The notes beneath the pieces are model-generated. The model saw only the letters and a list, made by a program, of their open reading frames with translations. It did not search any database and was not told where the DNA came from. From contig JAUUZS010000199.1 of the NCBI GenBank assembly GCA_030589835.1, positions 1-7,459 on the forward strand: a stretch of 7,459 nucleotides of DNA. Reading direction: 5' to 3'. The position numbers and the translations under genes were made by a program. This DNA is from Cyclobacteriaceae bacterium. Its GTDB lineage: Bacteria; Bacteroidota; Bacteroidia; Cytophagales; Cyclobacteriaceae. Below, in pieces: positions 1-6,626 of the stretch (its first letter is position 1; each line of letters opens with the position of its first letter).

Positions 1-750
1 CACTTTTCCCATAGCCTGAACTTCTACTGGATCAGCTTCCAATAACCAGTTGATCAGGTCAAAATGATGCGAGGATTTATGGACCAGCAATGACCCGGAA
101 TACTTGATTTTTCCATGCCAACGCCGAAAGTAAGAAGCTCCATGAGAAGTATCAAGGTATTCCTGATAATCGACGGATATGATTTTTCCTAGTTCGCCTG
201 AAGAAATGATACGTTTCATTTCAGTTGACTCATTCATATAGCGCACGTTGAAGCCTACATACACTTTTTTGCCGGTTAAGCGTTCAGTATCCAAAATACG
301 CTGACACTGATCTGCTTCTGTGGCAATTGGCTTTTCTGAAATCACATCACACCCCGATTCCAATGCCCTGACAATATAATCGACATGAAAGCTATCTATT
401 GTGGTAACAATCACCATGTCGGGTTTTTGTTCTCGAATCATTTGGTCAAAATCCCTGGAGTGATATATCCTGGCTTGCGTACCAATGATACCCCTGGCCA
501 CTTCCGCACGCTTAGGATTGATGTCGCACAGGCCAACCATCTCTACAAATTCAGCATAAGGTCCTACCAGATTTTTTCCCCAACAACCCGAGCCCCGTGA
601 GCCAGTTCCTACCAAAGCCACTTTTAGCTTAGCTTCAACTATATGTTTTCCTGCGAAACTAAACATAGGCGCAAGTGATATAGCCGAGATGGCCTTCGCC
701 GTTTTTGTCACAAAATGCCTCCTATTCCGGTTTTCGATTTGGATACTCAT
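1..750 (-). CDS. Gfo/Idh/MocA family oxidoreductase with Tat-like signal, 3'-truncated by window edge
   Basis: The frame is open from ATG at 750 to the window edge: 250 residues, with the C-terminal part missing. The N-terminus has a twin-arginine-like stretch (NRRHFV, residues 9-14) followed by a hydrophobic segment to about residue 34, typical of exported Bacteroidota members. The Rossmann nucleotide-binding loop is VALVGTGSRGSG (44-55), acidic D76 follows the second strand, and the family EKP motif is at 139-141. A conserved-looking stretch YFRRWH (207-212) leads to LLVHKSSHHFDLINW (221-235), which contains the likely catalytic histidines. The family carries out NAD(P)-dependent oxidoreduction of sugars and related alcohols; some relatives (GH109) are glycosidases that use the same cofactor. 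The ATG follows AGGAG with a 2-nt gap, which is very short. It is divergent from the ROK gene, so a role in the same sugar pathway is inferred. The substrate is unknown. Confidence 0.9.
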   Translation of the reverse strand, partial: MSIQIENRNRRHFVTKTAKAISAISLAPMFSFAGKHIVEAKLKVALVGTGSRGSGCWGKNLVGPYAEFVEMVGLCDINPKRAEVARGIIGTQARIYHSRDFDQMIREQKPDMVIVTTIDSFHVDYIVRALESGCDVISEKPIATEADQCQRILDTERLTGKKVYVGFNVRYMNESTEMKRIISSGELGKIISVDYQEYLDTSHGASYFRRWHGKIKYSGSLLVHKSSHHFDLINWLLEADPVEVQAMGKV

Positions 751-843
751 AGCTCCTGATTTTTAATGTGTTTAAGGTATAATAATTAAATCAACAAAAA
801 AATAACTTAAGGACATTGATCTACTTTTCAAGCTATTGTAGAG

Positions 844-856
844 ATACTAATAGTAT
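844..856. repeat. 13-bp palindrome, operator-like
   Basis: ATACTA-A-TAGTAT is a perfect inverted repeat with 6-bp arms around one central base, about 90-105 bp upstream of the oxidoreductase start. Short symmetric sites of this kind can be bound by dimeric regulators. In AT-rich DNA one such palindrome can also arise by chance, so function is only a suggestion. Confidence 0.3.
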
Positions 857-995
857 ATTACTTATTTCCTGAAGTTTCATACCACGAAGTTTTTCATTTT
901 TTTTATAATATTTCACCTCACGACAAATCAACTATAATTATGGAATATAATTTTTATGCATTACGCATTTCGAGGTTAAAGATACGCTTAAAACG

Positions 996-1017
996 CAATA
1001 GTAGTTTTTATCTATTG
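996..1017. promoter_or_regulatory. Possible operator (imperfect palindrome) upstream of the ROK operon
   Basis: The arms CAATAG (996-1001) and CTATTG (1012-1017) are perfect inverted repeats separated by 10 bp. The right arm overlaps the TTG that could serve as the -33 element for the ROK promoter. A repressor bound here would block the promoter. The regulator at 3249-4421 is one candidate binder, although XylR-type proteins often use direct repeats. Confidence 0.3.
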
Positions 1018-1048
1018 TTAATATTGTAGCATTAAAGGCACAACTTTG
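1015..1048 (+). promoter_or_regulatory. Candidate Bacteroidota-type promoter for the ROK-MFS-regulator unit
   Basis: CAACTTTG at 1041-1048 matches the Bacteroidota -7 consensus TAnnTTTG except for its first base. A TTG at 1015-1017 is a possible -33 element, with a 23-bp spacer at the long end of the usual range. Transcription would start near 1055, giving a leader of about 15 nt before the ATG at 1071, which is common in this phylum. No strong Shine-Dalgarno is present (AAGAAAAAAA just before the start). Confidence 0.4.
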
Positions 1049-1070
1049 CGATTCAAATCCAAGAAAAAAA

Positions 1071-1922
1071 ATGAAAATCGGTGTTGATTTAGGAGGTACA
1101 AATATAAGGGCAGGATTAATAAACGACAATTCCATCTTGGAAATAAAATCCTCTTTGCTCAAAGACAAAGATTGTCTCGGCAGCACTTTAAATCAATTAA
1201 AATCCATCATACAGTCAGTTTATAATCCAAACATCACCGGTATCGGCATTGGCGTGCCTTCTGTGGTGGATGTCGAGCAGGGTATCGTATATAATGTTGT
1301 AAATATCCCTTCGTGGGAGGAAGTCCATCTGAAGAAAATACTGGAGCAGGAATTTAACGTCCCTGTCTTCGTCAATAATGATGTCAATTGCTTTGTTTTA
1401 GGTGAAAAATATTACGGATTCGGCAAGAAGTACAACACTTTCGTAGGGATCACCATTGGTACCGGCATTGGTTCGGGTATTATTATTAACAATAAACTCT
1501 ATAGCGGGACAAATTGCGGGGCAGGAGAAATCGGCTATCTACCTTATCTCGATCATGATTTAGAATATTACTGCAGTTCCAATTTCTTTGATAAAATTCA
1601 CCATACCGACGGATATCAGATGTATCTTGATGCAAAGCAAAATGATCCAAAAGCGCTTAATTTATGGTCTGAATTTGGGCATCATTTGGGTATTGCCCTC
1701 AAATCGGTTCTTTATGCCTATGATCCTGAAGCCATCATTCTAGGAGGATCCATTTCAGGTGCTTTTCCTTTTTTCAAAGACCAAATGAATGTAGCTTTGA
1801 AAGATTGCCATTTCCCAAAGTCGGTGGAGAAACTTAATATCTATGTCTCTGAAATTGAAAATGTTTCCATGCTTGGTGCCGCAGCACAAATAGAAGAGCA
1901 TGAAGAATTTGCAGTTAAATAG
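1071..1922 (+). CDS. ROK family protein (putative sugar kinase), zinc-motif-less type
   Basis: The 283-residue protein has the actin-like ATPase fold signatures of ROK kinases. These are the phosphate-1 loop DLGGTNIRAGLI (6-17), VNNDVN (101-106) with the likely catalytic base D104, the phosphate-2 region ITIGTGIGSGIII (127-139), and the adenosine region IILGGSIS (222-229) with LGAA near the end. Known members phosphorylate hexoses such as glucose, fructose, allose or N-acetyl sugars with ATP. The usual ExGH motif reads E153-I-G-Y156, and the zinc-binding CxCGxxGC cluster is absent, with only C168 in YYCSS. No DNA-binding domain precedes the kinase fold, so it is a kinase rather than a NagC/XylR(ROK)-type repressor. 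It is first in a likely operon with the symporter 45 bp downstream. The sugar specificity cannot be assigned. Confidence 0.88.
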   Translation: MKIGVDLGGTNIRAGLINDNSILEIKSSLLKDKDCLGSTLNQLKSIIQSVYNPNITGIGIGVPSVVDVEQGIVYNVVNIPSWEEVHLKKILEQEFNVPVFVNNDVNCFVLGEKYYGFGKKYNTFVGITIGTGIGSGIIINNKLYSGTNCGAGEIGYLPYLDHDLEYYCSSNFFDKIHHTDGYQMYLDAKQNDPKALNLWSEFGHHLGIALKSVLYAYDPEAIILGGSISGAFPFFKDQMNVALKDCHFPKSVEKLNIYVSEIENVSMLGAAAQIEEHEEFAVK

Positions 1923-1967
1923 GCAAAGCCATAATAAGAATATTATAAAACCTTAGCACTAAATAAA

Positions 1968-3230
1968 ATGAAAAGAAACACAATAATTGTTATCCTTATT
2001 CTCCTGATATTCTTTGTCATATCCTTTTTGACGAATATTCTTGGAGCATTGAATCCCAATGTTTCAGAAGGTTACGGCTTAACAGAAACCATGGCAGGAT
2101 TTTTACCATTTGCTTTTTTTATAGCCTATGGCGTGATGTCCATCCCATCAGGATTTCTTTTGCAGAAATATGGAGAGAAAAAAATGATCATATTCTCATT
2201 CATTTTGGCTTTTTTGGGAGCATTCGGATTTGCCATTTTCCCACAGTTTAATGTCTTCATGATCTCCTTGTTTACTATCGGAACAGGAATGGCGGCCCTC
2301 CAGGTGGTCATCAATCCATTGTTGCGTGTGGCAGGTGGCGAAAAGCATTATGCATTTAACCTTGTGATAGCGCAGCTCGTCTTTGGATTGGCTTCCTTTG
2401 TCAGCCCGCAAATGTACTCTTATTTTGTGACCAATATTGATCAGGGCAATGTCGATAAACCACTCATTGGCACACTCACGAATCTTGTTCCCGAATCCTT
2501 ATCCTGGGTCTCGGTTTACTGGGCATTTGGTGTGATCGCCATTATCATGATTGTGATCATCATTTTTGTGAAATTTCCAAAAGTAGAACTTAAAGAAGAT
2601 GAAAAGGTAGGTTCAAAAGACAGCTATTTGGAATTATTGAAAAACAAATATGTCATCCTTTACTTTATCGGATTATTCGCCTATGTGGGTTCTGAGCAGG
2701 GAATCTCATATTGGATGTCGAAATTCCTGAACAATTATCATGGTATTGACCCTGAAGTAGCAGGGGCAGATGCGGTATCTTACTTCTGGGGATTGATGAC
2801 CATCGGCGGTGTGCTTGGCTTAGTGTTGTTGAAGCTACTTGACAGCAAGCTGGTGCTCAGGTGGTTCACCATTTTGTCAATGATTTGTGTGGCTCTCGGG
2901 TTGTGGGGCAATGCAGAATTGGCACTTTGGGCATTTCCAATATCAGGATTCTTCTTATCTGTTATGTACCCTGTTATCGTTTCGCTCGCTCTGAATTCCG
3001 TTTCAAAACATCACGGATCCTTTGCGGGAATATTAATGACAGGAATTGCCGGTGGTGCTATCGTACAACTCCTTATCGGAGGCCTCAGTGATCTGATTTC
3101 ATTGAAAGTGGGCATGATGTTTTTATTTATAAGCCTTGGCTACATTCTTAGTATCAGTTTCTGGGCAAAGCCTATGGTAAATAATGCCACGGTAAAGAGT
3201 CTCAAAGATATTTTTAAATCCGAAAGTTAG
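1968..3230 (+). CDS. MFS sugar:H+ symporter, FucP/GluP-like (FHS family)
   Basis: The 420-residue membrane protein has about 12 hydrophobic helices, near residues 5-27, 46-64, 72-91, 97-120, 130-150, 180-202, 228-247, 271-290, 297-314, 318-340, 351-371 and 379-400. A cytoplasmic loop rich in charge (203-227) separates the two six-helix halves. The motif FLTNILGALNP (20-30), the run LPFAFFIAYGVMSIPSGF (46-63), the MFS-type loop QKYGEKK (66-72) and NPLLRVAGGE (116-125) resemble the fucose/glucose/galactose symporter group common in Bacteroidota. E125 sits where FucP has its helix-4 proton-coupling glutamate. The helix-1 aspartate of FucP (NDP motif) appears to be replaced by the GA of LGALNP. 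It probably imports the monosaccharide handled by the adjacent ROK protein, with the XylR-like regulator 18 bp downstream. Confidence 0.9.
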   Translation: MKRNTIIVILILLIFFVISFLTNILGALNPNVSEGYGLTETMAGFLPFAFFIAYGVMSIPSGFLLQKYGEKKMIIFSFILAFLGAFGFAIFPQFNVFMISLFTIGTGMAALQVVINPLLRVAGGEKHYAFNLVIAQLVFGLASFVSPQMYSYFVTNIDQGNVDKPLIGTLTNLVPESLSWVSVYWAFGVIAIIMIVIIIFVKFPKVELKEDEKVGSKDSYLELLKNKYVILYFIGLFAYVGSEQGISYWMSKFLNNYHGIDPEVAGADAVSYFWGLMTIGGVLGLVLLKLLDSKLVLRWFTILSMICVALGLWGNAELALWAFPISGFFLSVMYPVIVSLALNSVSKHHGSFAGILMTGIAGGAIVQLLIGGLSDLISLKVGMMFLFISLGYILSISFWAKPMVNNATVKSLKDIFKSES

Positions 3231-3248
3231 TGGTAAATTTCTGGTCTC

Positions 3249-4421
3249 ATGATCAAAATTATCCTTTTAACGGACATAGGTGAAGAGTATGGCACAAGCC
3301 TGCTAAAAGGCGTCACAAGGTATTCACAGGAATTTGGCCCCTGGGTTTTTTGTCGCATGCCCACCTATTACCGGGAGACCAAAGGCATGGATGGGATTCT
3401 TAAATGGGCCAAAGAATGGAAAGCAAATGGGATTATGGGTCAGTTTTATAACGATTCGAATCTCAAAAGACTTCTTGATGAAGGCATTGCGGTAATCGCA
3501 CAGGACTTCAAGGAATGCCACCAGACTGTCCCAAATATAACCGGTGACTATATTAAAACCGGGCGCATAGGTGCAGAATACTTTCTAAGGAAAGGATATG
3601 AACATTTTGCCTATTACGGATTTAAAGACATCGTGTGGTCAAGAGAGCGTGGATTAGGCTTCGAAACACGCTTAGCTGAAGAAGGACATTCTGTTCATTT
3701 TTTTGAACATCGCAGGAAATTCAAATCAAGGGAATTATGGTACTATAAGCCCTCTGCATTGAGCAAATGGCTAAAATCACTTCCAAAGCCCATCGCCCTG
3801 ATGACCTGTGATGACAACCAGGGAATGCACATAACCGAAGCCTGCAGGCTCACAAAAATACGCTGTCCTGAAGAGGTGGCTGTGCTTGGTGTTGACAATG
3901 ACGAAATGCTATGCAACCTTAGTGATCCTCCCCTATCCAGCATAAGTCTTGATACGGTAAAAGGCGGTTATGAAGCCGCACGCTTGATGCACAAAATGAT
4001 AAAAACCAAGAACAAGGAATATCACGACATTGTCGTGGAGCCAACCCAGGTAATTACCAGGAATTCAACGGATATATATGCCACAAAAGATGAATATATT
4101 GGTATGGCACTAAAATTTATCCATAACAATATGGATAAGAACCTAAAAGTTGAGGATGTCCTGAAGCAAGTCCCCCTGTCGAGAAGATCGCTGGAAAAAC
4201 GTTTTCAGAAGGTGACCGGGTTTCCTGTTTATGAATATATTTTCAACTTACGTATCGAAAAATTTACCAATAAACTGCTGGAAACAGATCTGACCATCTT
4301 TGAGATTGCGGTAGATCTTGGGTTGAATGACAGCAAGAATATCGCACGCCAATTCCGCCAGGTAAAAGGCTGCACCCCTGTGGAGTACCGCAAAAAGTAC
4401 TTGATTGATAAACGGGGGTGA
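3249..4421 (+). CDS. XylR-like transcriptional regulator (periplasmic-binding-like sensor + AraC-type HTH)
   Basis: At 390 residues it is close in length to the E. coli xylose regulator XylR (392). Residues 1 to about 272 form a LacI/periplasmic-binding-like sensor. It begins right at the family start (ILLTDIGEEYGTSLLKGVTRY, with G15 and R24) and includes TCDDNQG (186-192) and VAVLGVDNDEMLCNLSDPPLS (210-230). Residues about 282-386 are an AraC-type domain with two helix-turn-helix units: VEDVLKQVPLSRRSLEKRF (301-319) and IFEIAVDLGLNDSKNIARQF (350-369), followed by KGCTPVEYRK (373-382). Such proteins bind a sugar and activate or de-repress uptake and catabolic genes. It is 18 bp downstream of the symporter and probably co-transcribed, which suggests feedback control of its own operon from the 751-1070 region. 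Its ligand is unknown; xylose is not implied. Confidence 0.9.
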   Translation: MIKIILLTDIGEEYGTSLLKGVTRYSQEFGPWVFCRMPTYYRETKGMDGILKWAKEWKANGIMGQFYNDSNLKRLLDEGIAVIAQDFKECHQTVPNITGDYIKTGRIGAEYFLRKGYEHFAYYGFKDIVWSRERGLGFETRLAEEGHSVHFFEHRRKFKSRELWYYKPSALSKWLKSLPKPIALMTCDDNQGMHITEACRLTKIRCPEEVAVLGVDNDEMLCNLSDPPLSSISLDTVKGGYEAARLMHKMIKTKNKEYHDIVVEPTQVITRNSTDIYATKDEYIGMALKFIHNNMDKNLKVEDVLKQVPLSRRSLEKRFQKVTGFPVYEYIFNLRIEKFTNKLLETDLTIFEIAVDLGLNDSKNIARQFRQVKGCTPVEYRKKYLIDKRG

Positions 4422-4498
4422 TGGTTTATTTCTTAATGGAATAAGATATCATATTGGTTAATATTCAATATAAGTGAAATAATCACCCCATGCTTTTT
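4415..4498 (+). terminator. Long bulged inverted repeat, likely terminator of the sugar operon
   Basis: GGGGTGAT (4415-4422) pairs with ATCACCCC (4482-4489), and TATTTC (4427-4432) pairs with GAAATA (4476-4481). This makes a 14-bp stem with a 4-nt bulge (GGTT) and a 43-nt loop. The loop holds a smaller hairpin, ATATTG (4451-4456) with CAATAT (4466-4471). A TTTTT run follows at 4494-4498. The stem starts inside the last codons of the regulator and includes its TGA stop. Its place at the end of the operon, before a convergent gene, fits termination. The large loop is atypical. I see no gene in the rest of the 4422-4633 gap. Confidence 0.45.
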
Positions 4499-4633
4499 AC
4501 GTTTGATAAAAAAAATTATATAGCTACACACCAACATTTATTGTGCAAAATGAAAACGTACAGATATTATTTGCCAATTAAATTCCTCCGATAAAACCCT
4601 CAGGTAATTCCTATGGTGAATGAAAATTAATAA

Positions 4634-4858
4634 TTATTCTTTTTGAATCCTCATTTTCTTTTTTATAAGAGCACTTATCATAAAAAGAACTGCATTAATC
4701 ACAATAACATAACCCAACATATTTTCTGGCATTTCAAACCATCCAAAATACCAGTTCATTAGAATAAATACCATACCGGTAATAAAAACCGATAATAAAA
4801 CATCAATTGTCTTGTTGTAATAGTTCATAACCATTTTATAATTACTCAGAATTAACAT
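4634..4858 (-). CDS. Small two-helix membrane protein, unknown function
   Basis: This is a 74-residue frame with two clear hydrophobic segments, near residues 17-38 and 47-64. A short acidic turn (FEMPEN, 41-46) separates them and the tail is very basic (LIKKKMRIQKE). The two-helix design with a positive C-terminus suggests an inner-membrane hairpin with both ends in the cytoplasm. The ATG at 4858 has GGAG 9 nt upstream. ATGs at 4834 and 4828 would give 66 or 64 residues and would remove a 17-nt overlap with the frame upstream. I do not recognise a family. It sits alone between convergent and divergent neighbours, apart from the broken small frame directly upstream. Confidence 0.5.
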   Translation of the reverse strand: MLILSNYKMVMNYYNKTIDVLLSVFITGMVFILMNWYFGWFEMPENMLGYVIVINAVLFMISALIKKKMRIQKE

Positions 4859-5009
4859 TAACTACATCTCCAGCAACCAACACAGCCACAGTATGCCTTT
4901 TCTTGGATTTGCCAAAATATGAAGCCGCTCCAATTGCTTCCCCAGTAAAAATTACTAAATGTTAACTTAATTTAAATGTACTGAATTTTCCTTTCAATTC
5001 TCTAATCAT
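4842..5009 (-). pseudogene. Small gene remnant with one in-frame TAA, unknown function
   Basis: Reading from ATG at 5009, the frame gives MIRELKGKFSTFKLS, then TAA (4964-4962), then 39 more sense codons in the same frame to TAA at 4844-4842. The second part contains GEAIGAASYFGKSKKRH and ends VAGDVVNVNSE. It has protein-like composition (Gly/Ala, then a basic patch, then a Val-rich strand), higher GC than its surroundings and no ATG of its own. The whole would be a 54-residue peptide if the TAA were a sense codon. It ends within the start region of the small membrane protein (17-nt overlap, or 7 nt before the ATG at 4834), as in a translationally coupled pair. Pseudogene, sequencing error or chance are all possible. 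I do not recognise the family. Confidence 0.4.
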
Positions 5010-5048
5010 TTTTATTGGAATAAAGACGGACAGAAAAGAGGTAAGTGG

Positions 5049-5075
5049 GTGAACATGATTTGGAAAAGTGTTCAC
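5049..5075. repeat. 27-bp inverted repeat, operator-like
   Basis: GTGAACA (5049-5055) and TGTTCAC (5069-5075) are perfect 7-bp inverted arms around a 13-bp spacer. It lies about 40 bp upstream of the broken small frame on the minus strand and about 185 bp upstream of the helicase. It could be a binding site for a dimeric regulator of the minus-strand small genes, or a weak hairpin. I see no other gene in 5010-5260. Confidence 0.35.
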
Positions 5076-5232
5076 AACCGCATATCAACATATATACTAA
5101 ATCGAATTAGCAACGGAGTGAATGGCGATTTGATGCTATAAAAAATAAATATGAATAGGCGTACTAGCGCGTTCAATCGCACCATAGATTTAATAATTCT
5201 TCAAAATCACAATCATATTGATCAGATACCCC

Positions 5233-5240
5233 TATTTTTG
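5233..5240 (+). promoter_or_regulatory. -7 promoter element (TAnnTTTG) of the helicase gene
   Basis: TATTTTTG at 5233-5240 matches the Bacteroidota -7 consensus TAnnTTTG exactly and ends 20 bp before the ATG at 5261. This implies a short leader of about 14 nt. No good -33 TTTG is seen at the usual distance; a TTG at 5218-5220 is too close. No Shine-Dalgarno is visible before the start. Confidence 0.45.
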
Positions 5241-5260
5241 CAAAAATAATAATTCATTTA

Positions 5261-6607
5261 ATGAGTACGTTTGAAAATTTGAACCTTTCAAAACAATTGC
5301 AAAATGCAATTGACGAGATGGGATTTGACAGGCCAACACCCATACAAAAAGAAGCTTGTCCTGTTATTCTTTCCGGTAAGGATGTGGTGGGTATTGCCCA
5401 GACCGGGACAGGCAAAACCTTTGCTTATTTGCTCCCGATATTGAAAGAGCTCAAATTTTCAAAGCAGGTTAATCCAAGAGTATTGATCTTAGTTCCTACA
5501 CGCGAATTGGTACTGCAGGTGGTTGAGCAAATAAAAAGTCTGACCACATACCTTAATATCCGTGCGTTGGGAGTTTTTGGAGGCACAAATATCAATACAC
5601 AAAAGCAAACCGTGGCTGATGGTACAGATATTCTTGTGGCAACACCAGGCAGATTATATGATTTGGTTCTCGATGGGCCATTGCAGTTGAAAGCCATTAA
5701 AAAATTGGTGATCGATGAGGTTGATGTCATGCTGGATTTGGGGTTTCGGTTTCAATTGACAAATATCTTTGACCTGCTACCGGAACGCAGACAAAATATT
5801 ATGTTTTCAGCTACTATGACTAATGAAATTGATGTGCTGATAGATGATTTTTTTACTGCACCCAAAAAAATCTCCATAGCAGTCAGCGGAACTCCTTTGA
5901 ATAATATTGCACAAAATTGTTATCATGTGCCAAACTTTTATACTAAGGTGAATTTGTTAGCTCACCTCCTGAAAGACAAGAATGAATATAGCAAGGTGCT
6001 GGTATTTGTAAGCAATAAAAAAAACGCTGACAGATTATTTGATGCATTAAATACCAAATTTGGATCAGAAATTTGCGTGATCCACTCGAATAAATCTCAA
6101 AATTACAGGATCCGTTCGATTCAGCAATTTGATCAGGGAGCAAACAGATTATTAGTGACTACCGATGTCATGGCCCGCGGATTGGATTTGGATCTTATCT
6201 CTCATGTCATCAATTTTGATACGCCTGATTATCCCGAAAATTACATGCATCGAATTGGAAGGACCGGAAGGGCCAAGCAACAAGGTAAATCGATTCTGTT
6301 TTATACTGAAAAAGAAGCCGTAGCCAAAGAAGCGATAGAATTATTGATGGAATATAGTATTCCATCAATTGATTTCCCTCAGGAAGTCGAGATCTCAAAA
6401 GAATTAATTCCTGAGGAACGACCTAAAGCAGTTGACGTAAGCATCAACCGTAAATCCATCACAAAACCTCCGGGGCAAGCCTTTCACGAAAAGAAAGAAA
6501 AAAACACAAAAACCAACCAGGGGGGATCCTATCTTAGAAAAGCGAGAATACATAAAAACCCAAGAAGGAGAGGGGACAAAATTTCTAATATGCGCAATAA
6601 AAAATAA
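5261..6607 (+). CDS. DEAD-box ATP-dependent RNA helicase, RhlE-like
   Basis: The 448-residue protein carries the full DEAD-box motif set. These are the isolated F and Q motif (FDRPTPIQ, 22-29), motif I AQTGTGKT (46-53), Ia PTREL (79-83), GG (107-108), Ib TPGR (128-131), motif II DEVD (152-155), motif III SAT (183-185), motif IV VLVFVSN (246-252), motif V TTDVMARGLD (300-309) and motif VI HRIGRTGR (330-337). Motif II reads DEVD instead of DEAD; the change of Ala to Val leaves the catalytic D152 and E153 intact. The last ~50 residues are a strongly basic, low-complexity tail (KKEKNTKTN, NPRRRG), a common RNA-binding extension. Such enzymes unwind short RNA duplexes in ribosome assembly, mRNA decay or cold adaptation. 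It stands as a single gene with its own promoter and a convergent neighbour, so it is unrelated to the sugar locus. Confidence 0.95.
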   Translation: MSTFENLNLSKQLQNAIDEMGFDRPTPIQKEACPVILSGKDVVGIAQTGTGKTFAYLLPILKELKFSKQVNPRVLILVPTRELVLQVVEQIKSLTTYLNIRALGVFGGTNINTQKQTVADGTDILVATPGRLYDLVLDGPLQLKAIKKLVIDEVDVMLDLGFRFQLTNIFDLLPERRQNIMFSATMTNEIDVLIDDFFTAPKKISIAVSGTPLNNIAQNCYHVPNFYTKVNLLAHLLKDKNEYSKVLVFVSNKKNADRLFDALNTKFGSEICVIHSNKSQNYRIRSIQQFDQGANRLLVTTDVMARGLDLDLISHVINFDTPDYPENYMHRIGRTGRAKQQGKSILFYTEKEAVAKEAIELLMEYSIPSIDFPQEVEISKELIPEERPKAVDVSINRKSITKPPGQAFHEKKEKNTKTNQGGSYLRKARIHKNPRRRGDKISNMRNKK

Positions 6608-6626
6608 GGCCATCAAATCAAGAAAA

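Larger units (their letters stand above)
751..1070. other. Divergent intergenic regulatory region
   Basis: This 320-bp AT-rich gap lies between the minus-strand oxidoreductase and the plus-strand ROK gene, so it should carry both promoters. I see no credible coding frame. It contains a 13-bp palindrome (844-856), a short direct repeat (GAAGTTT at 871 and again at 886, 15 bp apart), an imperfect palindrome (996-1017) and a -7-like element (1041-1048) in front of the ROK gene. I could not find a well-matched TAnnTTTG element on the minus strand for the oxidoreductase. The XylR-like regulator encoded downstream is a natural candidate to bind here, but that is inference. Confidence 0.55.

Noticed and set aside
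385..600. Plus-strand 71-codon open frame
   Set aside because: It is antisense to the well-supported oxidoreductase frame and shows no family features.
938..1186. Minus-strand 82-codon open frame
   Set aside because: It overlaps the start of the ROK gene on the opposite strand, and its sequence is the reverse of that gene plus its promoter region.
4498..4505. TACGTTTG, an exact -7-like element on the plus strand
   Set aside because: There is no -33 partner and no credible plus-strand gene follows it.
5125..5180. GCGATT (5125-5130) and AATCGC (5175-5180) as a hairpin or operator
   Set aside because: Six-base arms with a long AT-rich loop and no further pairing are weak support.
5714..5725. 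DEVD in place of DEAD in the helicase as a sign of inactivation
   Set aside because: The catalytic Asp and Glu are kept, and I recall similar DEVD variants in Bacteroidota helicases.
5425..5730. Minus-strand 101-codon open frame inside the helicase
   Set aside because: It is a shadow of helicase motifs on the opposite strand; the plus-strand gene carries all conserved motifs.
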